From the NCBI GenBank assembly GCA_963763085.1, contig CAVXNB010000001.1, positions 806,001 through 870,000 of the forward strand: DNA of 64,000 bases, given 5' to 3'. The first letter of the stretch is position 1. Each line of letters begins with the position of its first letter. The notes under the pieces were generated by a model. The model did no database searches. It was not told where the DNA came from and saw only the letters and a program-made list of their open reading frames with translations. A program made the position numbers and the translations under genes. Source of the stretch: CAVXNB01 sp963763085 (GTDB lineage Bacteria; Actinomycetota; Acidimicrobiia; Acidimicrobiales; Bog-793). This document shows positions 18,310 to 26,673 of the stretch, in pieces.

Positions 18310-19920
18310 ATGAGGATCACTGCCACCGGGCACGCCGGCGTCTTCGTCGACACGGCGGCCGGCGGCGTGCTCTGCGACCCGTGGCAGTCCCCGGCGTACT
18401 TCGCGTCGTGGTTCCCGTTCCCGGACAACAGCGACGTCGACTTCGCCGCGTTCAAGCCCGACTTCCTCTACATCTCGCACCTCCACCGGGACCACTTCGA
18501 TCCGAAGCTGCTCGCCCGCAGCGTGGCGAAGTCGACAACCGTGCTGCTGCCGGACTTCCCGACCGACGAGTTGCGGACGGCGCTGACCGACATCGGTTTC
18601 CGCTCGTTCGTCCAGACTCGAAACGGCGAGCCTCTCGAGCTCGACGGTCTTCGCGTGATGATCACGGCCATGGTCTCGCCGACAGACGGCCCGATCGGCG
18701 ACTCCGCCCTGTCGCTCGACGACGGCGAGGCGAGGCTGCTCAACCAGAACGACGCCCGGCCGCCCGACCCCGAGCAGCTGATGGCCTTCGGCGCCTACGA
18801 CGGGCACCTGCTGCAATTCTCCGGCGCCATCTGGTGGCCGGTCGTGTACGAGCTACCCGAGGCGAACCGGGTCGAATTCGCCAAACGCAAGCGAGTCAAC
18901 GGGATGGAGCGCGCCCGGCGATTCATGGACGCGGTCGGTGCCCGCTACGTGTTCCCGACGAGTGGACCGCCGTGTTTCCTGGACAAGGACCTCTTCGGCT
19001 ACAACGATTTCTCGCACAGCCCGGACAACATCTTCCCGGACCAGTCCGTCTTCCTCAGCTATCTGGCCGATCACGGGGTCACCAATGGCCGGCTGCTGAT
19101 CCCCGGAAGCGTCGCTGAGCTCACGCCGGCCGGCTGCAACGTGAAGCACGCGCTCGCGGATGACGACGTGAAGTCGATCTTCAGCGAGAAGAAGACCTAT
19201 CTCGAGGCCTATGCGGCACGCCAGCGGGAACACATCGAGGACGAGCACCGTTCCTGGCCGCGCTACGACGGCGACCTGCTGACGGCGCTGCAGGATTGGT
19301 TCGAACCGCTCCTCGAGCTTGGAGATCAGATCTGCGACGGCGTCGGCGGCCCCGTGCTCCTGGACCTCGGCGACGAGCAGATCGTCATCGACTTCGCGAC
19401 ACGCAAGGTTCACGGCTTCGAGGGCGAGACCTGCCGGTACCGGTTCACGATCGACCGCCGGCTCGTCGAGGCGCTGGTGGTGGGGCACGAGATCGACTGG
19501 GTAAACAGCTTGTTTCTCTCGATGAGATTCAGCGCGAAACGGCGCGGTCAGTACAACGAGTACCTCTTCACGTTCTTCAAGTGCCTCTCCCCTGAACGGA
19601 TGTCCTACGCGGAGGGTTGGTACGCCGAGCAGTCGAGCACCGACGATCTTGTGAGGATCGGCGACTACCTGGTGCAGCGGCGGTGCCCGCATCTCAAAGC
19701 CGACCTCTCGCGCTTCGGCTCGGTGACCGACGGCGTGCTCGAATGCGGGATGCACGGCTGGCGCTTCGACCTGGCCAGTGGTCGCTGCTTGACGGCCGAG
19801 GGCCACGACATCGTGGCCGTGCCGGTCGAGGGGCCGCCCGGCGGTGACGGCGGCGTCGGCGTCGGTGTCGCGAGGGTCGGTGGAAGGCCCGGGCGGGGCG
19901 AGGAACGTTCAAAAAACTGA
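18310..19920 (+). CDS. Metallo-beta-lactamase-fold protein with C-terminal Rieske domain
   Basis: A 536-residue protein with two recognisable parts. An UlaG/CMAH-like MBL fold (about residues 1-300) carries the metal motif SHLHRDHFD and a later TSGPPCF region. A C-terminal Rieske [2Fe-2S] domain has CPHLKADLSRFG and CGMHGWRF (C-x-H then C-x2-H). The pairing recalls CMP-N-acetylneuraminate hydroxylase and related bacterial proteins, where the Rieske domain is usually N-terminal. Start ATG 18310 (MRITATGHAG). The gene ends three bases before the palindromic repeat at 19923-19994. The substrate is unknown. Confidence 0.8.
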   Translation: MRITATGHAGVFVDTAAGGVLCDPWQSPAYFASWFPFPDNSDVDFAAFKPDFLYISHLHRDHFDPKLLARSVAKSTTVLLPDFPTDELRTALTDIGFRSFVQTRNGEPLELDGLRVMITAMVSPTDGPIGDSALSLDDGEARLLNQNDARPPDPEQLMAFGAYDGHLLQFSGAIWWPVVYELPEANRVEFAKRKRVNGMERARRFMDAVGARYVFPTSGPPCFLDKDLFGYNDFSHSPDNIFPDQSVFLSYLADHGVTNGRLLIPGSVAELTPAGCNVKHALADDDVKSIFSEKKTYLEAYAARQREHIEDEHRSWPRYDGDLLTALQDWFEPLLELGDQICDGVGGPVLLDLGDEQIVIDFATRKVHGFEGETCRYRFTIDRRLVEALVVGHEIDWVNSLFLSMRFSAKRRGQYNEYLFTFFKCLSPERMSYAEGWYAEQSSTDDLVRIGDYLVQRRCPHLKADLSRFGSVTDGVLECGMHGWRFDLASGRCLTAEGHDIVAVPVEGPPGGDGGVGVGVARVGGRPGRGEERSKN

Positions 19921-19922
19921 AA

Positions 19923-19994
19923 AACTTGCCTCCGTTAATGATTGCGACTGGTCGCAATCTCGATCCGAGGCAAGTTGAAAAAGAAATTCAACTA
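19923..19994. repeat. Dispersed palindromic element, copy 1 (between convergent genes)
   Basis: Arms AACTTGCCTC (19923-19932) and GAGGCAAGTT (19967-19976) enclose a perfect inner palindrome ATTGCGAC-TG-GTCGCAAT (19941-19958). The right side continues GAAAAAGAAATTCAACTA. Read in reverse complement it matches copy 2 at 44598-44688 at nearly 90% of positions. It is AT-rich against its surroundings. Its right end supplies the TAG stop of the minus-strand alkyltransferase-like gene. It may act as a bidirectional terminator. Confidence 0.85.
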
Positions 19995-20333
19995 TCGGCC
20001 CGCCGGCCCCCGCCGCGCGACACGTCCTTTGCGCACCTCGACTCCCTCGGCCCGAAGCAGCGCGGCGTGCCGGCGCTCCTCCCCGGGCACGAGGCGGCCG
20101 GTGCTCGTCACAACGCGCCACCAGGGCACTTCATGCTCGTCCCGAGCCAGGAAATGCCCGACGGCCCTCGCCGCCCCAGGAAAGCCGGCCTCGCCGGCGA
20201 TCTCGCCGTAAGTTGCGATCTCTCCAGGGCCGAGAGCCCGGATCGCACGACAGACCCTGGCCTGGAAGTCGCCGCCCTCCTGACTGCAGCTTCCGCAACG
20301 GCGCACAGCTGCGACCATACCGAGCGCCGGCAC
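19992..20333 (-). CDS. Alkyltransferase-like protein (ATL), MGMT DNA-binding-domain homologue
   Basis: A 113-residue protein equal to the C-terminal half of O6-methylguanine-DNA methyltransferase: FQARVCRAIRALGPGEIATYGEIA (helix-turn-helix region, split here as domain text) and ARAVGHFLARDEHEVPWWRVV. The acceptor PCHR motif of MGMT is replaced by PWWR, so it cannot take an alkyl group onto cysteine. ATL proteins bind O6-alkylguanine and recruit nucleotide-excision repair. The TAG stop comes from the palindromic element. Initiation is at 20333 or 15 nt downstream (MVAAVRR). Confidence 0.85.
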   Translation of the reverse strand: MPALGMVAAVRRCGSCSQEGGDFQARVCRAIRALGPGEIATYGEIAGEAGFPGAARAVGHFLARDEHEVPWWRVVTSTGRLVPGEERRHAALLRAEGVEVRKGRVARRGPAGR

Positions 20334-20381
20334 CGGCCCCCCTTGCGACAGGACTGTCCTGCCGCCCGGCGCTCGAGGCGC

Positions 20382-22655
20382 TCAGGTAGACGCCGTCCTC
20401 TCGCGAATTCGTTCCTCACGGAACTTTCGTTTCCGGTTGCCCAGCTCACCGGACACGGGATAATCATCGAGCCAGATCACGAGCTCGTCGGCCGGCACGG
20501 GACGGCTCAAGTAATAACCCTGAGCGACGTCGCAGCCGAACTGCGCCAGCCGCTCCATGATCGCCCTCGTCTCGACTCCCTCTGCGACGACCTCCAGGCC
20601 GAGGTTGCGGCCGAGGTCGATCGTCGAGCGGACGATGATCTCGTCCTCCTCACGGGCGACCATGGCCGAGACGAACGAGCGGTCGATCTTGATCTCGTCG
20701 ATCGGGAGGCGCTTCAGGTAGGCAAGGGAGGAGTAGCCGGTGCCGAAATCGTCGACAGACAGCCGCAGGCCCATGGCACCCAGTCGCTCGAGCACGTCCT
20801 TGGTCCGGGTCGGATCGTCGACGATCGAGCTTTCGGTGATCTCGAGCTTGAGCATCGCTGCCGGCATGCGCCACTTGCCGAGCAGCGCGGCGACCTCGCC
20901 GGGCAGGGCGGGATCGGTCAGGTTCCGCATTGAGAGATTGACCGCGATCGGCAGGCGCCTGCCTTCGTCGGCCCACGCCCGCCACTGCTGCCCGGCTTCG
21001 TTGATCACATAGAGGGTGAGCGGATTGACGAGGCTCGTCTCCTGCGCCACCGGAATGAAGTCGTCGGGCATGACGAGGCCGCGGTCGGGATGGTGCCAGC
21101 GGATCAGGGCTTCCACGCCGGCGATACGGCCGGTGCGCACCGAGATCTTCGGCTGGTAGTGGAGCACGAGCTCGCGATCTTCGATCGCGCGCCGCAGCTC
21201 GCCGATCAAGGCCAACCGCGACGAGGCGTGGGTGTCGACCGACGCGTCGTAGAAGGCATAGCCGACGTTCGTGTCCTTGGCGACGTACATCGCGGTGTCC
21301 GCACGTCGCAGGAGAGAGTCGACGTCGGCGCCGTCACGCGGGTAGCGGGCGATGCCGATGCTGACCTCGACGTTCACCGGCAGCCCGTCGAGGGCGATCG
21401 ACTGCTCGATCGCCCCGCGCACCCGCCGGACCACCTCCAGCACCTGCATCCGCTTCGCGTTCGGCACGAGCACGGCGAACTCGTCGCCTCCGAGCCGCGC
21501 GATCGAATCGCCCTCGCGCATCGTGTCCTGGAGCCGGCGCCCCACCTCCCGCAACAGCCCGTCGCCGCTGGCATGGCCGAGTGTGTCGTTGACCTCCTTG
21601 AAGCGGTCGAGGTCCATCATGAAGATGGCCAGCTCGCCGTCGCCGTCGCCGTCCTGCGCGTCTTCGATCGCCTGCACGACGCTGTCGTGGAAGAGGATCC
21701 GATTCGGCAACCCGGTCAACGAGTCGTGCAGCTCCTGGTGACGAAGCTGCACCTCGGCGAGGTCACGCGACTCCTCGGCCACCTTCTGCCGGGTGATGTC
21801 CAGAATGACGCCGTCCAGCCATTGCCTGCCGTCGGGGCCGAGGATCGCCCGGCCGTGCTCGGCGATCCAGCGCGGCTTGCCGTCGACGGCGATCAGGCGG
21901 TACTCGAGCGAATACGAGGAGCCCCGCTCGACGGCGTCGTCCACCTCCCGAATCACGCCCGGGCGGTCCTCCGGGTGGATGATCGAGCCGTACGTGCGGA
22001 CCTTGTTCTCGATGAAGTCGCTGGCCGGGTACCCGACGAGGTCCTCGATGTGATCGCTCATGAACTGCATCGTCCACGTCTCGTCGCAGGCACAGCGGTA
22101 CACGACGCCCGGGATGTTGGCGACGACGGCGCGGAAGTGCTCCTCGGTGTCGCGCAACTCCTCTTCGGTCCGCTTCCGGGGCGTGATGTCGAGGCAGTGA
22201 CCGTGCAGCGTGGTCCGCCCGATGATGTCGACAGAAGGCAGCGCCTTGTCGTAGATCCAGACGACGGTCCCGTCCTCGGCGAGGAGCCGGTATTCGCTCA
22301 CGAGCGGCTCGCCGTTGGCCGCGGCATCCCGGTGCTCGGCGAGAACCCGCTCTCGGTCGTCGGGATGCAGCAGTCTCGAGAACAGCTCAGGGTCGTTGCC
22401 GACATTGTCGGCGGGGACGCCGAGGATCGCAGCGCTACGAGTGCTGATCTCGGTGATCAGGATGGGAATTCCCTCGGCCGTCCGGTAGGACAACACGAAG
22501 AACTGTTCGAAAACCGACCAGGCCTCGATCGCGTCCTTGGCGGCCCCCGCCCTGGCCAAGGGCGGCCGGAATCCGGGGCTTGATGCCGTCGGTCCACTCA
22601 TAGCCGGCCTCACGTTTCTAGTCATCGACGCGAACGCGGCGTGACTTGAGCGCAA
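20382..22655 (-). CDS. PAS-PAS-GGDEF-EAL cyclic-di-GMP enzyme
   Basis: A 757-residue cytosolic signalling protein. Two PAS/PAC units (about residues 45-165 and 170-300; LLHPDDRERVLAEH and IIHPEDRPGVIREV) precede a GGDEF domain with intact RLGGDEFAVL near residue 389 and an EAL domain with VEALIRWHHP near 516, plus DDFGTGYSSLAYL and IKIDRSFV. All main catalytic motifs are present, so both diguanylate cyclase and phosphodiesterase activities are possible. No membrane segment is seen; the PAS domains would sense a soluble ligand or redox state. Possible starts are 22655 and the MSGPTASS methionine 54 nt downstream. Confidence 0.9.
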   Translation of the reverse strand: MRSSHAAFASMTRNVRPAMSGPTASSPGFRPPLARAGAAKDAIEAWSVFEQFFVLSYRTAEGIPILITEISTRSAAILGVPADNVGNDPELFSRLLHPDDRERVLAEHRDAAANGEPLVSEYRLLAEDGTVVWIYDKALPSVDIIGRTTLHGHCLDITPRKRTEEELRDTEEHFRAVVANIPGVVYRCACDETWTMQFMSDHIEDLVGYPASDFIENKVRTYGSIIHPEDRPGVIREVDDAVERGSSYSLEYRLIAVDGKPRWIAEHGRAILGPDGRQWLDGVILDITRQKVAEESRDLAEVQLRHQELHDSLTGLPNRILFHDSVVQAIEDAQDGDGDGELAIFMMDLDRFKEVNDTLGHASGDGLLREVGRRLQDTMREGDSIARLGGDEFAVLVPNAKRMQVLEVVRRVRGAIEQSIALDGLPVNVEVSIGIARYPRDGADVDSLLRRADTAMYVAKDTNVGYAFYDASVDTHASSRLALIGELRRAIEDRELVLHYQPKISVRTGRIAGVEALIRWHHPDRGLVMPDDFIPVAQETSLVNPLTLYVINEAGQQWRAWADEGRRLPIAVNLSMRNLTDPALPGEVAALLGKWRMPAAMLKLEITESSIVDDPTRTKDVLERLGAMGLRLSVDDFGTGYSSLAYLKRLPIDEIKIDRSFVSAMVAREEDEIIVRSTIDLGRNLGLEVVAEGVETRAIMERLAQFGCDVAQGYYLSRPVPADELVIWLDDYPVSGELGNRKRKFREERIRERTAST

Positions 22656-22697
22656 TCGCAGGTCAGGGGCACCGGCGGGTCCTCGCAGCGGACAGGC

Positions 22698-24127
22698 TCA
22701 CGCGGGTCGCTGACGGCCGTACACCCGTGCCCGAAACGCGCCCGCAAGCGTGTCCACGTCCGCCCCGAGAGGGCGGGCTTCGACCACGGGCGGAAAAGAC
22801 CGGCGCACCTCGGATACGAAGCTCGCGAGACCCGCCGGCGGCTCCCGGTCGGTGACGTAGAGCGCCTGCGAGCCGACGGCCGCCAGGATGGCCATGGCGG
22901 CATCGAAGCAGTCTGCCGCTCGCTCCTGACCGTCCCACGCAAAGAAACCAGGCGCCGCCACGTCACTCTGATCGAACCCCCCGCTCGAGGGTGGGATGAG
23001 GGTCGGCGACACCGCCCGACGAACCTCCTCGCCGATCCCGAGCTGGACGAAGTTGAGGTAGAAGAGGTGCGCACCGTCGACGACGAGCTTGTCGGGCAGC
23101 AACGACACGTCGCTGGTTGAACAGATGACCGCAGTGGCGCTCAGCCAACAGGCAGAGGTCGGCCCACGAGGCGCTCATGGCATCGAGGGCCGGCGAGGCG
23201 GCGCTGTTGTGGAAGCCACCCGTCGAGAACGTCTGTCCCATCGGATGATCGGCGTCGGGCGGCACGTAGACGGGGTTGTCGGTGACCGCCGCCAGGGAGG
23301 TGCTCGCGACCTGTCTCGCCTGCCCGACGGCCCGATGGGCCTGACCAAGCACCCGGGGCACAATCCGCCAGCTGACGGGGGTCTGGTAGCTCCTGCGCTC
23401 TCCTCCCGCGCCCACGAGCCGCGCACGCAACGCCTGGAGAGCCTCGGTCTCGGCCCAGTCGTCCCAGAGGCCGTCGAGGGCCGACGAGTAGTTCTCGAGC
23501 GGCGCCCTGATGGCTTCGATCGAGAGGGCGAAGGCGTCGGCCGCCAGCTCGAGGCGAGCCTCGGCCGCCAGCACCGCGTCCGCGACGAGGGCGGCCGCGC
23601 ACGGCGACCCGTTGACGAGGGCGTTGCGCGCCTTGGGCTCGGTGGCGATTCCGCGTGTCGGGCCCGAACAAATGCCCGAGCGGGATGATCTCCCCGGAAC
23701 CGCCCTGTCCGCGGCGCGGAACCGGCGGGAGCGTCCGCCCGTCGAGCATGGCGGCGATGGCCTCGGCGACCGACGGATGCGCGGCGGCATGGCCGCCGAG
23801 GAAGTTGGCGAGTCTTGCCAGCACGAAGCCCCGCGTCACCCGCTCGGGCAGCGGGTCGCCGAACGCGAGCTGCAGGTTGAACCTCTTCGCCATGTCGGGC
23901 CCGCTCCGCTCGTCGGGCGAGACCCGTTGCCTGGCCCACTCCCCCCCACCTGTGGTGACCATGTAGACGCTGAGATCCGGGTTCGATTCGATGAGATCGA
24001 GGAACCCGCGGTGGGCGGCGGCCATCTGCAGAACGGCCTCGGGCGCGATCTCCACACTCTCGCCCTCCCAGGCAACCCTCCTGTAGGCATCGAGGGTGAT
24101 GTCGTGGCGGGAACGTAGGGTCACCAT
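22698..24127 (-). CDS. HAL/PAL-family aromatic amino-acid ammonia-lyase, two frameshifts
   Basis: Three reading frames in series encode one lyase of about 475 residues. Frame 1 (ATG 24127 to about 23665) ends with GQGGSGEIIPLGHLFGP, the MIO-loop region. Frame 2 continues EPKARNALVNGSPCAAAL through TDNPVYVPPDADHPMGQ to RHCGHLFN near 23115. Frame 3 runs from VSLLPDKLVVDG to the stop at 22698. Deleting one base near 23659-23665 and one near 23112-23116 restores everything. The MIO-forming triplet is Gly-Ser-Gly here, not the usual Ala-Ser-Gly, and the N-terminal active-site loop reads VYMVTTGGGEW. The substrate is uncertain; the protein is divergent from HutH. Confidence 0.75.
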
Positions 24128-24182
24128 GCGTGCAAGCTTGCCAGCCCGGCACGTCGGGCCGCGATAGGGGCGACGGGACGCG

Positions 24183-24938
24183 TTAAGCCGGTTCAGCCGC
24201 CTTGGTAGCTGGACCCGATTCCCCGTCTACCTCGGGTGCGTCGCCTGCCGGCGCGCTCGGAACCCGCTCCGCGAGGTCGAAGTCGCTCCGGAGGGCCTCC
24301 TCGTAGGCGGACGTCGCGGCCCGCATCGACTCGTCGTTCTCGGCGAGCGCGTCGCGGAGCTCTTCGGCACGCGCACGCGCCGCCTCCTGGAGGGCAGTCT
24401 CGTAGGAGGCTACGGCCGCCTTGAGAGCGGCCGCCCGGTTGATCCCCGCGGTGCGGATCGCCTCGGCTCTGGACGTCCCGGCCTGGCGGATCGTGTCGGC
24501 CCGAACCCGCGAGCTCTGGGCGGCGACCTCCGCCGCTCTGAGCGCCTCGTCGTAGGCGTGCTGCGCCGCGCTCAGTTCGGCCTGGTACGCCTCGTCGATC
24601 GCCCTGCTGGAGGCCTCCTCGGCCTCCCGGAGCTCCTTGCCGTAGCGGGCCTCGGCCGCCTGCAACGCGGCAGCGCGTGCGCCCTCGGCGGCGCGTAGCG
24701 CCTCGTCGTGCTTGGCCGAGAGGCGACGCAGCATCTCGGCCCGGGTGACGGTCGCGGTGCGAATCGCTTCCGCCCTCGCGACCGTTGCCGCCTTGATCGC
24801 CTCGGATCGCTCTCGCTCAGCGTCCGCGGCCTCGTTGGCGGCGCTCAGGGCCTCGTCATGGGCCCGCTCAGCCACCCGCAGAGCCTCGTCCTCGGTCTTG
24901 GCGCCACCGTCCAACCTGATGACATTGCTTGCCGCCAT
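24183..24938 (-). CDS. Alanine-rich protein made of 11-residue helical repeats
   Basis: A 251-residue protein with no recognised catalytic domain. About residues 18-225 consist of roughly sixteen 11-residue repeats of the pattern x-A-(L/I)-x-x-A-x-x-x-x-A, for example EAIRTATVTRA, EALRAAEGARA, AALQAAEARYG, DTIRQAGTSRA, EAIRTAGINRA and TALQEAARARA. The tail is acidic and Pro/Ala-rich. Eleven-residue periodicity fits a hendecad coiled coil or a lipid- or desiccation-related amphipathic helix as in LEA-3 proteins. Function is unknown. ATG 24938 follows GGAAAGGAGCG, a good ribosome-binding site. Confidence 0.75.
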   Translation of the reverse strand: MAASNVIRLDGGAKTEDEALRVAERAHDEALSAANEAADAERERSEAIKAATVARAEAIRTATVTRAEMLRRLSAKHDEALRAAEGARAAALQAAEARYGKELREAEEASSRAIDEAYQAELSAAQHAYDEALRAAEVAAQSSRVRADTIRQAGTSRAEAIRTAGINRAAALKAAVASYETALQEAARARAEELRDALAENDESMRAATSAYEEALRSDFDLAERVPSAPAGDAPEVDGESGPATKAAEPA

Positions 24939-25090
24939 GGTCGCTCCTTTCCCTCGCGCATCGCTCCCTTAGGCCAGAGCACCCTTCGTTTGTGGTCGCT
25001 CCAAGTGTGGTGCAACGACTGAACGCCATGGTCGCGCGCTGAGCCCCGCTCCGCTCAATCCGCGATCGATTCGTGCCGAAAGACTAAGGC

Positions 25091-26113
25091 ATGGGATCTG
25101 CGCGGGTCCGCAAGCCGTGGATCTGGCTGCCGCCGGCGCACGATTCGCGCCACGGGGCCCATCTCGCCGTCGCATTCAGTGCCGCATGGACGCTGGTGAT
25201 CGTGTGCACCATCTGGTTTCTCCCGGTCAAGGACTCGGACCGGTCGGTGGCCCTCGCCCTCGCCGGCGGATCCATGGTCGTGGTGCTGGGGCTGCTCCGA
25301 CTGCCATGGGAGCGTTTGCCGGCTCGAGCCCTCCTTGTGTTCCCGCTTGTCGGGCTCGGATCGCTCACCATCGCGGCGCTGCTCACGGATGGGATCTCCT
25401 CGTCCTACACCGGTTTCTTCACCGTTGCGTTCGTGTTCATGGGACTCACTCAAACATCCTCGACGGTCTTGGCGATGCTTCCTGTCGCGACGCCGCTCTG
25501 GATCATCTGTGCCGGCGGCTTCACACCGACCGACGACGTCAAACTGCCGGTCACGCTCGGAATCTGGCTCCTCATCGGCCAGAGCCTCGCCTCGAGGACA
25601 GCCCAGGCGACCGAGCGCACGGGAAGGCTCGTGACGGCGGCGAGTACCGATCCGTTGACCGGATTCCTCAATCGACGCGAGCTGCCGCGGCTGCTGGAGC
25701 TCCTCCAGCCCGGGGACGCGGTCATCCTGCTGGACCTCGACCACTTCAAAGAGGTCAACGACGAGCAGGGGCACCACGCCGGCGACCTCGTGCTCGCCGA
25801 CTTCGGCAAGGCCGTCCGCGGGGTCCTCCGCTCCCAGGACATCGCCGTGCGCTACGGAGGCGACGAGGTGCTGCTCATCCTGCCCGGGGCGAGCGACGCC
25901 GGCGCCGACGCTCTCCTGGCCCGGCTCCGGACAGCCTGGAACGACGCCGTCCGACCGACGTTCTCAGCCGGTGTCGCCGTGCACGATCCCAACTCGCCGC
26001 TTGCGACCTCCCGGCGGGCCGATCAGGCCCTCTACGAGGCCAAGCATCGCGGACGGGACCGGTGGTCGCACGACGGAGCCCCGCAGCCTCGGCGCTTGAA
26101 AGTGGTCACCTGA
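25091..26113 (+). CDS. Membrane-bound GGDEF-domain protein
   Basis: A 340-residue protein with an N-terminal membrane region of about five or six helices (residues 25-175) and a C-terminal GGDEF domain (about 185-330; STDPLTGFLNRRELP, VILLDLDHFKEVND). The signature loop reads RYGGDEVLLIL, with Val in place of the last Phe. The metal- and substrate-binding Gly-Gly-Asp-Glu are intact, so diguanylate cyclase activity is plausible but not certain. There is no RxxD inhibitory-site motif at the expected place. It is divergent from the 11-residue-repeat gene, with 152 bp of shared upstream DNA. Confidence 0.85.
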   Translation: MGSARVRKPWIWLPPAHDSRHGAHLAVAFSAAWTLVIVCTIWFLPVKDSDRSVALALAGGSMVVVLGLLRLPWERLPARALLVFPLVGLGSLTIAALLTDGISSSYTGFFTVAFVFMGLTQTSSTVLAMLPVATPLWIICAGGFTPTDDVKLPVTLGIWLLIGQSLASRTAQATERTGRLVTAASTDPLTGFLNRRELPRLLELLQPGDAVILLDLDHFKEVNDEQGHHAGDLVLADFGKAVRGVLRSQDIAVRYGGDEVLLILPGASDAGADALLARLRTAWNDAVRPTFSAGVAVHDPNSPLATSRRADQALYEAKHRGRDRWSHDGAPQPRRLKVVT

Positions 26114-26139
26114 GGCAGCGCCCTCGGGCGCTCGGCCGC

Positions 26140-26673
26140 TCAGAGGTACGTGCTCCGCTGTGGCCCGCCGCCGGGGTCGCCCTGGTCCCGAGGGGGGCCC
26201 ACGCCCCGCACCTGCTCGAGCTGGCGCTGTGCCGCCATCTGCTGCACGAACAGCGTCGCCTGGATGCCTTGGAAGAGTCCCGCCAGCCACCCGACGAGCT
26301 GGCCCTGCGCCACCCGCAGCTCAGCATCGGTGGGCGTGTCGGAATCGAAGGGGATCGTGAGGCGCTCGAGCTCGTCGGCCAGCTCCGGTGAGAGCGTCTG
26401 GGCCAGCTGGCGGATCGACTCGCGATAGATCTCGCTCATGCGCTTGCGGCTGGCGTCGTCGAGCGGGGCGGCCCGCACCTCCTCGAGGAGCTGCTTGGAC
26501 ATCGAGGCGATCCGCATCAGCTTGGCGGGCTGCGAGACGGCTTCCGCGTCCTCGGGCGAGAGCGGCTGGGCGATCTCGCTCGGAATCAGCACGGGCGCGT
26601 TCGGATCGGCGGCGTCGCTCACGGGCGCTCGATCGCCTGGCGCTAGGTGGGATCCGGCTTGCTCATCGGTCAT
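26140..26673 (-). CDS. bpa: Bacterial proteasome activator
   Basis: A 177-residue homologue of mycobacterial Bpa (PafE), a ring-forming ATP-independent activator that docks on the 20S proteasome and feeds it unfolded proteins. The core is highly characteristic: PAKLMRIASMSKQLLEEVRA, then LSPELADELERLTIPF and GQLVGWLAGLFQGIQATLF. The C-terminus ends in STYL, like the GQYL tail that inserts into proteasome pockets. Acidic N-terminal residues and the Gly/Pro-rich pre-tail linker are also typical. ATG 26673 overlaps the 3' end of the dehydrogenase gene by 11 bp. No proteasome gene is in the window. Confidence 0.93.
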   Translation of the reverse strand: MTDEQAGSHLAPGDRAPVSDAADPNAPVLIPSEIAQPLSPEDAEAVSQPAKLMRIASMSKQLLEEVRAAPLDDASRKRMSEIYRESIRQLAQTLSPELADELERLTIPFDSDTPTDAELRVAQGQLVGWLAGLFQGIQATLFVQQMAAQRQLEQVRGVGPPRDQGDPGGGPQRSTYL

